A stretch of 64,000 bases of DNA from Chenopodium formosanum (Eukaryota; Streptophyta; Magnoliopsida; Caryophyllales; Amaranthaceae): contig CM044857.1 of the NCBI GenBank assembly GCA_024500155.1, positions 3,102,501-3,166,500 of the forward strand. Reading direction: 5' to 3'. The position numbers were made by a program, and so were the translations under genes. Positions within the stretch are counted from its first letter, which is position 1. Each line of letters starts with the position of its first letter. The notes below the pieces were generated by a model. It was not told the origin of the DNA, ran no database searches, and worked only from the letters and a program-made list of their open reading frames with translations. Below are positions 47,516 to 59,577 of the stretch, in pieces.

Positions 47516-49391
47516 TGTAGACACCCAAATGTGTCTCCCCAAAACCAAACCCAGTGATGAATACCTTTTGCATCGAATGATAATCGAATAAATTGAAAGT
47601 GTGAAAGGTCAGGTGTTGTGGTTAGTTTTTATTAAAAATTCTTTCTTTCTGTTTTCGAAAAACAACTCTATTTTATGAAAACAGCCAATCCAGTTTAGTT
47701 TGGTCCACGACAAGGGTCCAATAATAGTGTAGTTGGATGGGGCTTGCAAGGAGCTTTCCAACGATATATTATAAGCCCAATTCCGATGAATAATGAGGAA
47801 GTTATGGCCAAAATACTAAACCGGGCCCGGTTTGATCTTTACATGCGGTCAGATGATCTAGGGGAGGCCCAATGTTAATTATTATTCCTAAAGTTATTAG
47901 AATTAATTATAGTCTTCTAGAATTCTCTAGAAGGTTCTCTTAAGTCCTAATAAAATTAGAATTAATAATTATATTTTGATAAGTTTTACTTGGAATAAAA
48001 TATTATTTTATGAAAAATACGATTTCAGTTTTCATACGGACTTTACGAGTCAATTTTGATTGATAAGTGGACTCCGTGTTTGAAAGCGCGTAGGAAACCA
48101 GGCTGTCGCCAAACGACAGGCCTGTCGCTACGCGACAAGCCTTGTCGCCACGCGACAGACCTTGTCGCCAAGCGACAAGTTTGGTTTTGCGGCGACAGCG
48201 TGGAGTTTTATTCCTTATCAAATTCTACCTATTCCGGACTATTTTCTTATAAATAGGGTCCTTGACCTCCGTTTTTATGGATCTACAATCAACGATCAGG
48301 AATTCTCATCTACAATCCACAATTAATTCTCAATTCTCTCTAAGCTCTCATCTCTCTAGCTTTTCACAAACACAATTCTGCATACACGAGATCTAGAAAC
48401 ACACCTAGCCAAGTTCGAAGTTACCTTCGCCCTAGACGTGAAAGGTTATAATTTCTGAGGGTTTGGTCCCTAATTTCTATTTCAATTATTTAATTTAATT
48501 ATTTGATTTTATACTTTTCCTTGAAGTTACTAACGTGTGTATTTTGTTATTAGAAAGAGGTACGAGGCATCAAAGTATGTAATCTTATTGCTCTATTCTT
48601 GTAGAAAGCATGTTTATTATTTATTAATTCCTAGCATCATGTTAGGATGTTATTATTGCTTTCTAGTATCATGTTTAGGGTGCCTTTTACTCTTTTCTGA
48701 TATCATGTTAGTATCGTGCTAGGGCTAAAGCTTTGATTTTTATTGCTTAGTGACATGCTAGGCTTTGTTATTAATCTTGTTAGTATCATGCCTAAGATCT
48801 TGCTATTATTATGCTTTAGCGTTAATATGATTATTATTGTTTTTATAATTATGATTATTGTTATTATGTTGCTTGATATATTTTATTATTGTTATTGCTT
48901 GATCACGCCTTTTATGCATGTTTAAAGGGAATTTGTACTTGTAATCACGCTTAATAAAATAATTAATAATCTTGTTTAGGGCTAATATGATTATAATTCA
49001 AGTGATCGCCAACAATAGTTTTATTCGTGCATTAATATTAAACCAACATAGATAAACAGGTTTATGGTTAATCTGTTGATTGTATGTTAGTCAGAAAGCG
49101 CACATGAATACGAGAAGAATGAAGTAGAGGCCTATTTAGGGCAGGTTCAATCTCTTTTAGGTTGGATTTGTACCTTCATCCCCGAACCCTATTTGGTTCA
49201 AGAGCTTTTGGAGTTAACGATCTCCTGGATCGTTAAGGGGTGTAATCTTCACCTTGTAAACGGTTTACAAGTTCCTAAAACTTGTTGGCGACTCTTTTGC
49301 TTTAGCTTACTTCTCTTTGGACGCCACCATGCTTAAGTGTATGATCACAGTGGGGTTCAAGTTTGGGGTAAAGCTTGAAATATTCCCTACA
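47516..49391. mobile_element. Solo LTR, copy 2 (1876 bp)
   Basis: Starts TGTAGACACC and ends TTCCCTACA, flanked by a perfect 5-bp duplication AAATA (47511-47515 and 49392-49396). CTTATAAATAGGG near 48246 is a likely promoter. It is the same family as 14726-16548 and sits in an intron of the Ulp1-like gene, so it arrived after that gene. Confidence 0.92.
48102..48180. repeat. Tandem palindromic GTCGC repeat inside the LTR
   Basis: Four units of 18-21 bp, each of the form TGTCGC-nnnn-GCGACA, stand in a row, for example TGTCGCTACGCGACA. The related LTR at about 15330-15360 has only one degenerate unit. The array is in the LTR upstream of the TATA-like box. Confidence 0.85.
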
Positions 49392-52300
49392 AAATAACAA
49401 TAAGAATGTGCAATAATTAGTTACCCGGTCTTCTCAATATCACTTATTGGATTGCTAGACACCTTTTCAACATCATCAAGATGTATATGTAAATCAAATG
49501 AGGGTTAATGCACTTGAGCAGTTTGTGGTGTCTTCCATATGCCCTTATTTTCTTCTTGCTTTCCATTCACATCTTGGGGCTGTACACCGTCATTCATCAC
49601 CACATTCTTGACGACATCATCAATTATATTCCCAAACCAATCTGAAGCGAAGAAGTCAGTGTCCTGACTCAGTATTGAAGCTCCTTCCACACGTTGATTT
49701 TGTGTGAATTGCTGTAATTCAGAAGGCAATTTTGCACTGGCACACTTAGACCACATGGCCGTAACATTGTAGATTGTGGTCTCCTCAACTAATGGAGTTG
49801 TATGGAACCTCTAACTTACTCTCAACAGATTGGATAGGTTGAGAAAATCATTGGCTATCCTCCCTGTTGCCTCTCGGAGCATTTGATTATATTCCTGAAA
49901 TGTAAACAAGCATTCATGACATCTTGAAAGATCAAGGTCATTCACAATCTATGAAAAGAAAAAATATTTAAATTAAAAAGAACATATACTTTAAGATTTG
50001 ATGGGACATTTTGCTGTTTTGGTTGTTGATGTTGATCTTGTTGTTGTTGCTGCTTATCTTCTGGTTGTTGTTGTTGTTGGGCTTGTTGTTGTGCTCGTTC
50101 TTCCTCTTCTCCAGATTGTCGTTGTGCTTGGTCTTCCTGTTCTCCAGATTGTAGTTGTTGCTCTTCAAGAAAAACACCTCCCTCGATGGCTTGAACTCCA
50201 ATAAGATCCTGTGGTATTGGGATGTCCACGACATCTGGTCTCGGAATTCTGTCCAACACTTTACCAAGCCCAAACCCAGGCCCTAATTCTTCAAAAATGC
50301 GTTTCTTGACGACGTCTTGTCTCCACTCTTTCAATAATGGGAATTCTCTAGGCATAAACGACGTCTGATTTTGTAGTCGATCGAAGTAACATATCTGCAT
50401 CACATTTTTAACATTAAATATGACATCAACAACAAAAACTAATTGCACAAACAATGTGTGTTCTACACAAATAATGATTAAACTAGTTGACAAAACATGT
50501 CATGCATTACCATAAGAAATGGCAATGGCCCAGCAAAGTATGTATTCGATTTTTCCTCCACTTGATTGTCCACTCTATCAAACTCTCTATTGCATAAGAA
50601 GACCAATCATATTCTGGAATCTTCTTGGTGTCAGTTGTTGTGCTCAAAAATCTATTAAAAAAGAACATCATAAATACAAACAAAATGAACAAACCATAGA
50701 AATACAAAGAACATACTAGATGAACGAAAAGAACATAATATATAAACAAAAAGAACATAATATAATAGTGAAAAGATCATATTAAATGAAAAGAAAAAAC
50801 TATACAAACCAAATAAGCTTATACACATTACAATTAAGAATATAATATATAATAAAAAAGAACAATGCAATTATTTAAATATTGTTGTTTATCTAAATTT
50901 TTTTACCTTAGATAAAGTTGTGTGCTTGTCACAGACTTAATACATGAATTGACAACTAAAACAAGGAAGCTCCTTCGCCAGTCATCATCAAGTGAAGTTG
51001 TTTCCAAGCATAGATGTACTTCCAAGTCCGTCAAAGTAGGCACTTGACCTCCATGATAACTCTTGAATTGCCTTACCAATTCATCATACTCCTTTTCACC
51101 GGGCTTAGCTTCTACAATTTTTATTCCTCCAAATGGTACTCCATATACCAAATGGACATCAATTGCCTCGATACTTAAAACTTGATTTCTACCACAAACT
51201 ATGCACATCTCATTAATCTCCAATTTATCTACCAACATAGTAGCAAACTCGGGTGAATTCCTTGGTAGGTCAAGGTGTAAAAATCCACCAAACCCCATGT
51301 TCTTTATTGCTTGCAGCTTATGCACTTGATTTTCTAAAGCATCCACCAAGTTCATTAAGGGTTGTATTGTATGCCTAGGTTTCACAACACATCTACCAAG
51401 AGGAATAGAATTGTCCTCCTCATCCTCTTCATCATCCTCATCTATTTTTGCTTTCTTTTTTCTATGAGTAGGTTTCACTTTTAACACCTCCTTTGGTATA
51501 GCAACTAGTGATGATGTCGTACCTGATTGGGAAGCTGATTGTGCAACACCTACCTCAGGTTTCTCAGCAACCTCAAAGCTAGCCTCTTCAATTGGTGCCC
51601 TCCTCTTCTTTAGCACCAATTTGTTTTCTTTTGGAGCAACATCTTTGAGTGCCTTGCTAGTAGCTGGTTTTATTGGATTTGCATCACCTTCTTTTCTTTG
51701 TTTAGGATCACCTTTCTTACTGGAAAAAAGAACATTGCATAATAATTTAAAGAACATACTTAATATTAATTAAGAACATCATATATAATTCATATGTACT
51801 TTGTGATTAGACTAATGTTAATTAAAAAAGTACATTTGTAATAAATAAAAGAACATATAATTAGTAAATAAAGTACATTTTTCTTTCTTTAATACCTTTT
51901 TTTGGTAGCTATTTGCTTAAACTGATAATCTGTTTTCTTTTTTGGTAGACCCTGTTCTTGAGGTTGTGATGCCTTTTTGGATTTGATTGCTATGGGTACA
52001 TCTTCGTCAACCCTGTATGACAGACTTACCAAATGAGATCTCGAATGAAAAGGGGATATCTAGTTTTCATATAAATCTTAGCTTACTAGTTGATATTTAT
52101 TTTCAGCTTTAATTTAATAAAGTAATCTCAAAATCAATTCATATTAAAACTATCTCTATCATAACACTAATCACACTAAAACGACATTTTATGGGGTATG
52201 GGCATACAAGATCACCACACAAGTACATAGATAAGTACTACAGGATCAACACACAAGGTAGGGACTATCTTGATAATGGATTCCAATATCCATATCAAGT

Positions 52301-54000
52301 TCAATCACCGCAATAAAATTCACTCATCTCAAGCTATAACTCCATGTATCACTTTGGATTCATCTTTTTATCCCACCGTCACTTTTCATTTCAACTTAAA
52401 TTCTTTAATATTTTTTTTATTATTTTAACTTACCATATCAAGCTTATCAACAATTAAGCAAAGCAAGCATATCATAGAACATGTACTCCTCTCAAAAATA
52501 ATATTATAACAAGACATATAAGAATATTATAAAAGAACATATACTTTTCCCAAAAAAAAAATCATTACATTACAAAGAAAAACAATTAAAGAACATCAAA
52601 GTCTCACAAAGTATACATACGGCCAACTATAGGGCTTTAGTTAATTAGTATTTTAATGACCCTACCAAGAACCAAACCCACTATTTTTAATGAATTACTG
52701 TGAACAAAACAACATGCAAAATCTAAAAATTTATAATTTTATCTTACTTGGAACTATCATCCATATTGTTTATGGATCTTAAGATTGTCGGGTCCACAAT
52801 CGGACCTATGCCATCTACAACCGCACTTTTGCTACCTTTTTTAGACAATATATTAGCAATAGGTAGCTCGTCCTCATCATCTTCTTGTCCTACACTGATA
52901 AACAACAACAAATATAAAAAAACAACACATCAGATCCAAAATAAATAAAAAACAAAAACAAAAACAGAAACAGAAACAAAGTTGTAAATATCCAAAAAAA
53001 AAAAAAAAAAACGAAAATGCTTTAAAAAAAACCTAGGTTGTGGATCATCTCGTTGTTCTTCTTGAACCACGAAATGTTCTTCTACGCCTGGTTCTTCACG
53101 AATCACAGTAGATTCGCTACTTTGATTCCAAAAAAACCCAAAAAAAATTCGAGCACAATTAACAAAAAAAAAACGAAAAGAAAAATAAATTTAAACTCTA
53201 ACAATACAACATTATGGAATAAAAAAAGCATTTGATGATTACAATTACTACTTACCTTTCGTATAATTCGGCCATAAACCCAATATTTCAAAATACACTA
53301 GGGTTCTTTGTTGAGAAAGCAGAGAGAATATAGTTTGAATAGAGAGAGAAATTTTTTAGAGAGAGAAACGATTTTTTGGGAAATGATATCAACCAAAAGA
53401 TTTTTTTACAATTACTGTGGGCCATAGGGGGTAACTTTTCAAAATTAAGTAAAAAACTACCTCCTAAATAGTCGCGTTCTCTTGCTCAGGGTATAATGTA
53501 CTTTTTAAATTACATGTTCTTTATTAATCAACATAATGTTCTCTCCGCCTTTTATATTGTTGATTGGGATATGCATGGTACACATTGAAGGCTGTCGTTT
53601 TGGGCCGGGTGTACCAATCATGAATTATTTTCCATGCGCGGAGTTTTAGGAGAAATTGGAGAAAGTAATAAAATATGAAGGTAGTGGGGTAAGTGGAAGA
53701 ATAAAAAATTTTAAAAAATAAAAGTAGTGGAGAGAATTGGAGGAGAGAGAATATGAAATTAATAAAATATGATTTATGTTGGGTCAACTAGGTGAGAGAA
53801 ATGAATTAAATATTGCAAAAGCTTTCCAAATAAGGAAATGAAGCAAGTATTTAAAAACGGCCGAAAAAAGGAAAGTGGAGCAAGTATTTAAAAACGGAGG
53901 GAGTATATGTTAAGCAAAATATAGTCATGTGGGATCTTGTTGGATTTGTTTCATAGTATCAACTTTTTATAATTTTACTCTTACACAATTATAGATATTT

Positions 54001-54172
54001 AGGTCATGTTCTCTTACACTTATTTTCAGTTTAGTTCAATTTAGTTCAGCTCCAATCAGTTCAGCTCCAATCAGTCCAGTTCCTAATTTCCTTCTCTCAT
54101 AAAATATTCAGTTTAGTTCAGTTTAGTTCAGTTCCGTTCAGATCCATTCAGTAAATCAGAACATGCTCTTAG
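54001..54172. mobile_element. GAACTGA-family MITE, copy 7
   Basis: Ends AGGTCATGTTCTC and AGAACATGCTCTTA are degenerate. The interior repeats TCAGTTCAGCTCCAA twice in tandem. Confidence 0.75.
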
Positions 54173-54306
54173 GATATAAAATATGTTTTGGAATGCGTAA
54201 TTCATCCTTGTTACAATATTAATAGAACGGAGGAAGTAGTACACAACTATACACCCATTAATCTTAAAGTCTTAATAATAACAAAAAGAAAAAGTCAAAT
54301 GACCTT

Positions 54307-54412
54307 AGAGACCGGTTGCTAGTTTAACCAATCTCTTTGAATTAAAAGAGAAAGCAGCGCGAGAAAAAGATGAGTTATCTAAGAGACCAATTATAGTAAC
54401 AACCGGTCTCTT
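54307..54412. repeat. Imperfect inverted repeat around ACCGGT
   Basis: AGAGACCGGTTGCTA at the left is matched by the complement of AACAACCGGTCTCT at the right, with a middle of about 75 bp. A further AAGACCGGTTA occurs at about 54760, past the adjoining Stowaway copy. It may be a small MITE. Confidence 0.45.
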
Positions 54413-54420
54413 TTATTGTA

Positions 54421-54695
54421 CTCCCTATGTTTTTTTTTTCTTTTCTTAAAAAAACGTTAGAGTCAAATTTGCACATTTGTCGAGACATAAGTTTGACCAT
54501 CAATATTTTTAATGGGAGATTAGAAAAAATTTTGAAAAAAATTAATTTATAAAAGTAGACATCATGACAAATCTAACAACATATTATATGATCATATTTA
54601 TATAAAAGTATAATATATTGGTAAAAAAATTAAGTCAATAATGACATATAAATAGTGGAAAATCTCAACGCTAGTTTATAAAAAAATGGAAGGAG
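54421..54695. mobile_element. Stowaway MITE, 275 bp
   Basis: Ends CTCCCTATGTTTTTTTT and AAAAAAATGGAAGGAG, flanked by TA at 54419-54420 and 54696-54697. The interior is AT-rich without coding potential. Confidence 0.7.
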
Positions 54696-54926
54696 TAAAA
54701 GAAAAGAGCGGGAATAAAGAAGAAAGTAGGGGGGTGATATTGCTAACATCTAAAAGACCGGTTATTTATACCCCGTCCGCTTTTTTTAAATGCATTACTT
54801 TGATTTTTGCACTATTCACATACCATGGTTGACTTGATATTTTTACCTTTATAAAATAAATGAATGTTACTGAGTACTCCGTATTATATAATATATCATT
54901 AGATTCGTAATAATGTCTAGTTTCAC

Positions 54927-55123
54927 AGGGCCTGTTCTCATTGACTGAAATAAGCTGAACTGAACTGAACTGAATATTTTATGAGAGAAGGAAATTAGGA
55001 GCTGAACTGAACTGAATATTTTATGAGAAAAGGAAATTAGGAGCTGAACTAAACTGAATATTTTATGAAAGAAGGAAATTAGGAGCTTATCTGAACTGAA
55101 AATAATCTGATGAAAACAGGGCC
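54927..55123. mobile_element. GAACTGA-family MITE, copy 8
   Basis: Ends AGGGCCTGTTCTC and GAAAACAGGGCC. The interior unit GAATATTTTATGAGAGAAGG with GGAGCTGAACT is present about three times, so this copy expanded by internal tandem duplication. Confidence 0.88.
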
Positions 55124-55126
55124 ATA

Positions 55127-55409
55127 CCCCCTCCGTCCCCAAAACTTCGACCCTTTTGGCCTAATTTAGTCCCAAAATGATCGACCCATTTGCATTAAAA
55201 TACCCACCAATTTATAATAATATTTGTGCAAAATTAGCTTCCCCATATAAAATTTTATTTTTTCATGTATTTTTAATACTTTATCTCTCTACTTTTTTAC
55301 AAACCCATGTAAATTTATCTTTCCAATATGTTTTTATTTCTTTTTATTTAAGTTTCTTAATAACCGCGAAATCAATCTAAAAGGGTCGAAGTTTTGGGGA
55401 CGGAGGGAG
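55127..55409. mobile_element. Stowaway MITE, 283 bp
   Basis: Left end CCCCCTCCGTCCCCAAAACT and right end GTTTTGGGGACGGAGGGAG are inverted repeats, with TA at 55125-55126 and 55410-55411. The longer arms (CGACCCTTTT / AAAAGGGTCG) also pair. It lies 3 bp from a GAACTGA-family copy. Confidence 0.92.
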
Positions 55410-55689
55410 TAATATAATTTTATTATAATTTTTACTAATTAACAATTAAAGGTATTAATAGTCAAAGTTGCGTCTCGACAAATGTGTCGGTCAAACTGAT
55501 GCAAATAAAAAAAAAGCATAATCAGTCACTTTAATTGATTTTTTTTTAAATAGTTAACTTCAATTTTTTTGGGTTGATAATGCACGTGCATCAGTGTGCA
55601 TCAATATAGATCCGCCCCTGTATATAACCTTGTTGATGATAGTCGTATGATATACAGTATAATTTTTTTTTTTTTTTGACGATAGTTAT

Positions 55690-55835
55690 TGAGATATTAT
55701 TTGATATGGTAGAATATTATCTTGTATATTTTAGTTAACTTCCTATTTTCCTATTTTAGTTAACTTCCTATTTTCCTAGGATTATATTTTATTCTAGGGT
55801 TAGAAGTTGTAACTCTATATATATTTCATGAGTTA
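55690..55835 (+). repeat. Possible copia LTR fragment with a 25-bp tandem repeat
   Basis: GATATTATTTGATATGGTAG and a CTCTATATATATTTCATGAG promoter-like end look like an AT-rich copia LTR. TATTTTAGTTAACTTCC is repeated in tandem at about 55727-55776. Boundaries are not visible. Confidence 0.35.
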
Positions 55836-57276
55836 ACGTAAAATACAATCCCTGAACTTTGGTATTTGTAGCATTTTAGTCCCTTAACTTTTAAATGAGG
55901 CAAAATGGTCCCTCAACCACCCAAGCCTTACCCTTTCTGGTGGAGGAAAAGCTTAGTCAGCAAAGTTTAGGGACTTTAAAGCCAACTAAGCAAAGTTTAG
56001 GGACCATTCAATATGATGTGTCATTTATTTCTATTTTTTTTTCAAACAAAAGTTTAGGGACTTGTTAGATCACAAGTCAATTAATTAAATTAAATATAAA
56101 CTAAAGCTTAGGGATTTATAAAGTGTATTTTTTTTTTTACCAATTAAATATTTATAAAGTGAGTGGACAAGAATTAAAAATCGCTAATAAAATTTGATAA
56201 TCAGAATATATTTTATAATAAATTTTCTTCTTACCCTTTTTTCGGGCATGTTCATCATAGCTTAATTTCAGTTCAGTTCAGCTCCAATCAGTTCACTTCA
56301 ACTTAATTTAAGTTCAGTTCAGTTCAGCTCCTAATTTTCTTCTCTCATGAAATATTCAGTTCAGCTCCAATCAGTTCAGTTCAGTAAATGTGAGCAGGCC
56401 CTTCGTAATAAATTTTTTTATAATATATCTCAATCAACTAAACTCATTAACCACACATCCTCAAATCCTAAGTCCTTACCCCTTATATATTTGACACACC
56501 AAAAAAAAAATTAAATAAAAATAATTAAACCAAAAAATGTAATGTGTTTTCAAAGTCAGTGAGAAAGACAAAATCCAAACTCTGTAATATAAAACTAAAT
56601 AGAAATATGAAAAGATTGAAAACTAGAATAAAAAATAATACCATCCCACTTTTTTTTCAAACTGACAATTTATTTTCATGCGTTTACTTTCTAAAAGGGT
56701 TTCAATTTTTTTGGGTTTTGTGTGTCAACTTTCAAGGTTTATTTATTTATTTATTTTTTATGCTATGTGTTTATGTTCTAAATGATTTTCAATATTTTTG
56801 GTTATTTTGTGTGACATTTTTTAGGGTTTTTTTTTTCCTTGTGTTAATGTCTAAGAGAAAATAATAATTTCCCTAGCTTATTAACTAAATATATTTAACC
56901 GAATGAGTAAGAACTAAGAAGGAATTTTTCTTTCACAAACAAATTTCATATTATAGCAAGATTTTAGCGAGATTTCTTAACATATTTTAGTGAGAGAAAG
57001 TGGATTTGTGACCATGAATTTCATACTTAAAATATCTCTCACTTATATATTTTTATAAAGTTAATAATTTTTACTAATATTAATTTGATTATTTTGTTGA
57101 AATCAAAGTAAATTAATAAATTACACTTATAGGTTAAAACTTATAATCATTTTATATGAGAGCGCCATGTGTCCCTATAGGTCCCTAAACTTTAGCTAAT
57201 AATAATTGCATTAGCCACCTCATCCTATAGATCCCTAAACTTTCATTTCTAATTTAATTAAAGCCAACTCATCATC
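55836..57276. other. Repeat-like intergenic DNA with 'TCCCTAAACTTT' words
   Basis: The phrase TCCCTGAACTTTGG / TTTAGGGAC recurs several times between 55850 and 56060 and again, with TCCCTAAACTTT, at 57175-57245. This suggests the ends of an unclassified transposon about 1.4 kb long, into which MITE copy 9 has inserted. No coding region is supportable. Confidence 0.35.
56244..56402. mobile_element. GAACTGA-family MITE, copy 9
   Basis: Ends GGGCATGTTCATC and TGAGCAGGCCC. The interior is CAGTTCAGCTCC-type, with TTCTTCTCTCATGAAATATT in the middle. Confidence 0.8.
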
Positions 57277-59564
57277 TGTAATACCCCGTATTTTTATACG
57301 TATTTTCCTAATTAATTAATTATTATTTTTTAAAAAGGGTATTTTAGTAATTCAACTTACTATTTAAATCTTGGAACCAAAATGATATTTGAATTTTGGC
57401 GCCAAAAGTATTTTAAAAACAAATTATTATTTTGGATAAGATTTATTATCCATTTATCCTATTTTAAAAACCGGATTATTTACATATTTCGGATATTTTA
57501 ATTAAAGCAAAATAATTTTTTTAATTAATTAATTATTATGGCCGAAATTACCTAATAACTAGCTAGGATTTTCGGATTTTCCATGTATGGAAAATCTGAT
57601 TTTTCTTGGTTATTTATTGGTAAATAATTGGTATTTAATTAATTAATTATTATTCTATATTATTTATACAATTATTTTAATCCTTAAAAATCGAGCAAAA
57701 TCTTCCTAAATATATCTAGAGGAATCCGAAAATTAGAGCTATGGTAAGCTCTATATTTTCGGCCCTCATGAAATATTTTGGGGGAATTTAATTGGTAAAA
57801 TTATATTTTTAATTATCTCCCAAAATCTCCTATTTTCCTTAATTCTAATTCTCCATCTTTTTAATATCCAATCATCATATTTTCTTGCCATTCATCCTTC
57901 TTAATTATTCCTCAAGTAATTCCAATTTCCTTAATATTTTTCATGACATACATACCTTCCATATTCAATTATACACAATCTCTTCAATATCAAAACTTTC
58001 CTTAAATCTTTACTCACTTCTCCAAGTAATCCCTTAAACCCTACTTACCATAATTCTTCCTACATTTTCCTACCATAATTTATACACATGCTAGCCTATA
58101 AATACCCCTTTAATTCATGATCAAACCTCACACTAATTCTCTTCTTTTGTTCTCTTCTTTTTACACAAATCATCCCGTTTATCTTTAAAGCCAATTTTCG
58201 GGCACTTCTGGTCAGTTTTTGGGGTATTGACGTTTCACAGAAGATTGTTTCTCTCAAAAAATCCTTGAGGTTAGGCTCAAGAATCACCCAATTCAGAGTT
58301 ATATCGAAGGAGTTATAGCCTCTGCAAGTTCTGCCTATTCTTTCCAACGAAAATCCAATTCTTCTCTTTTCCGTGGTTTCTTATCTTTTCTTCTTCTCTT
58401 CTCTTCTCTTATTCAACTATTATTATTATTATGGGGGATTTATAAAAATTATTATGAGTAGTTTTAATTATATAAAATTAGATTTTTAATGATGTTTATG
58501 AAAATTAATTTAAAAGGTTCATGTACATATAGTTGGGGGGTTTTTAATTTCATTGTTGTGATTATTTGTTAACCTTATATTAATTAAGGTTATATTTATT
58601 TGTAGGGTGTTTTTGATCAAGCTACTTGAGAGTTCTTTTGAAGTGTTTTTGGCTAAGCAAGGATCAAGGTACGTTAGGTGGTTAGATACCTTGAAAAAAA
58701 AATTGGTTTGAATAAGCATGTTTGAATGATTTCTTGTGATGATTGAATTAAATTGAATTGAATTATGGTTTATGAAATAAAAGTATGTTTAAAAGATTGA
58801 TTTTAATAATTAAATTGGAGTATTGATTTTTATAACATGTTTTGATTAATTAATTTATTATTCATGTTTAAAAAGGATTGGTTTTGAAAGCATGTTGGAT
58901 TTATTAAAAAAAAGGGTTTGGATTATTATTATTAAAGGTTGAATTATTGGATTTAAAAGAGAATTTATTGAATCATTGATTTATTATTATTTATGCTTTA
59001 TAAGCATGTTGGTAATCCCACTATGCGGATTTGGTTTATTGATAAGGCCTTGGACTTTGTATGACCGGGTCTTTCCTCAAGAATAGCCTTGTTATATAAG
59101 GGGACTAGGTTGGGGGGTGTGCACACTTGGGAGAGGAATTGGTTTAATTGGTTTATTATGAGGAATTGGTTTTAAATAATTGGTATTGGTTTTATTGGTT
59201 ATGGATATTTTGCTAACCCGTACTTCTTATTTGTTTAGGTTCGCCCTATTTACCGTAATGGTAAGCAGTGTTATTTCAGGTGGAGTGAATAAATTGATGC
59301 ATTGGAGTCCCGGGATTTGGTTTCACTAAATTAGGAGTTTTGGTCTTGTATTTAATTTGAGTACTCATGACAATGGTTACTATTTTTAGTCTATTATTAA
59401 ATAAAGAAGAGTATTGAAGTTTCCGCTGCAAAGTATTGTATTATTTAATGAGTGTGAGTAGCCTTGCCTAATCACGCGGCGGTAATACACCTAAATCTAT
59501 CTCTACGGTATAATTATACGTATTATACTGGTATTTCCGTAGAGGGATATTTGGGGGTGTTAGA
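57277..59564 (+). repeat. 5' LTR of the chromovirus-like element, about 2.3 kb
   Basis: Starts TGTAATACCCCGTAT and ends GGGGGTGTTAGA; the family end is probably TGTTACA, so the last bases carry one change. A CTATAAATACCCC promoter-like box lies at 58095-58107, with a transcript leader of CT-rich sequence after it. Confidence 0.8.
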
Positions 59565-59567
59565 AAG

Positions 59568-59577
59568 TGGTATCAGT
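59568..59577 (+). other. Primer-binding site (initiator Met tRNA type)
   Basis: TGGTATCAGT lies three bases after the LTR. The first nine bases match the complement of the initiator Met tRNA 3' end. Confidence 0.8.

Larger units (their letters stand above)
45468..53275 (-). pseudogene. Ulp1-like SUMO-protease gene of the Mutator-like element, broken
   Basis: Start codon at 53275 (MAELYER), with many short exons down to a stop at 45468. Upstream exons (53275-51900) are acidic and Lys/Ser-rich. The large exon at about 51720-50907 includes KKKAKIDEDDEEDEE and a globular part with LLHLDLPRN-like and CGRNQVLSIEAIDVHLVYG segments, as in plant Ulp1-fusion proteins. A Gln-rich exon lies at 50400-50000. 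The C-terminal peptidase has DHYYVLVVN (His), NIDSS (Asp), MPWQ (Gln) and VDCGIYTMRH (nucleophile Cys codon 45760-45758). A 1-nt frameshift near 50575 and stops near 46590 and 49810 break it. A solo LTR occupies an intron. Exon joins are not all certain. Ulp1 peptidases remove SUMO from proteins. Confidence 0.8.
40162..53627. mobile_element. Large Mutator-like element with FAR1/MULE transposase and Ulp1 protease genes
   Basis: TTTTCCATG at 40153-40161 and at 53628-53636 is a perfect 9-bp target duplication of Mutator type. The ends show only weak inverted similarity (CATGAGCATGGTACACC on the left; the complement of the right reads CATGATTGGTACACC), so terminal repeats are short or decayed. 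Two converging genes lie inside, a FAR1-type transposase (plus) and an Ulp1-like protease (minus). This gene pair is known from ULP-bearing plant Mutator elements such as Kaonashi. Both genes are broken here, so the copy is not autonomous now. Confidence 0.65.
40124..53903. mobile_element. Stowaway MITE split by a Mutator-like element
   Basis: CTCCCTCCGTTTTTAAATAC begins at 40124 and its exact complement ends at 53903, each flanked by TA. The left piece (40124-40161) is 38 bp; the right piece (53637-53903) is 267 bp. Together they make a typical Stowaway of about 300 bp. The right piece also repeats GCAAGTATTTAAAAACGG near 53843. The intervening 13.5 kb is bounded by a 9-bp duplication. The alternative is two unrelated Stowaway remnants. 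Confidence 0.6.

Noticed and set aside
49998..50273. Alternative frames over the Gln-rich exon
   Set aside because: Val-rich and Asn-rich readings of a CAA/CAG repeat region in the Ulp1-like gene.
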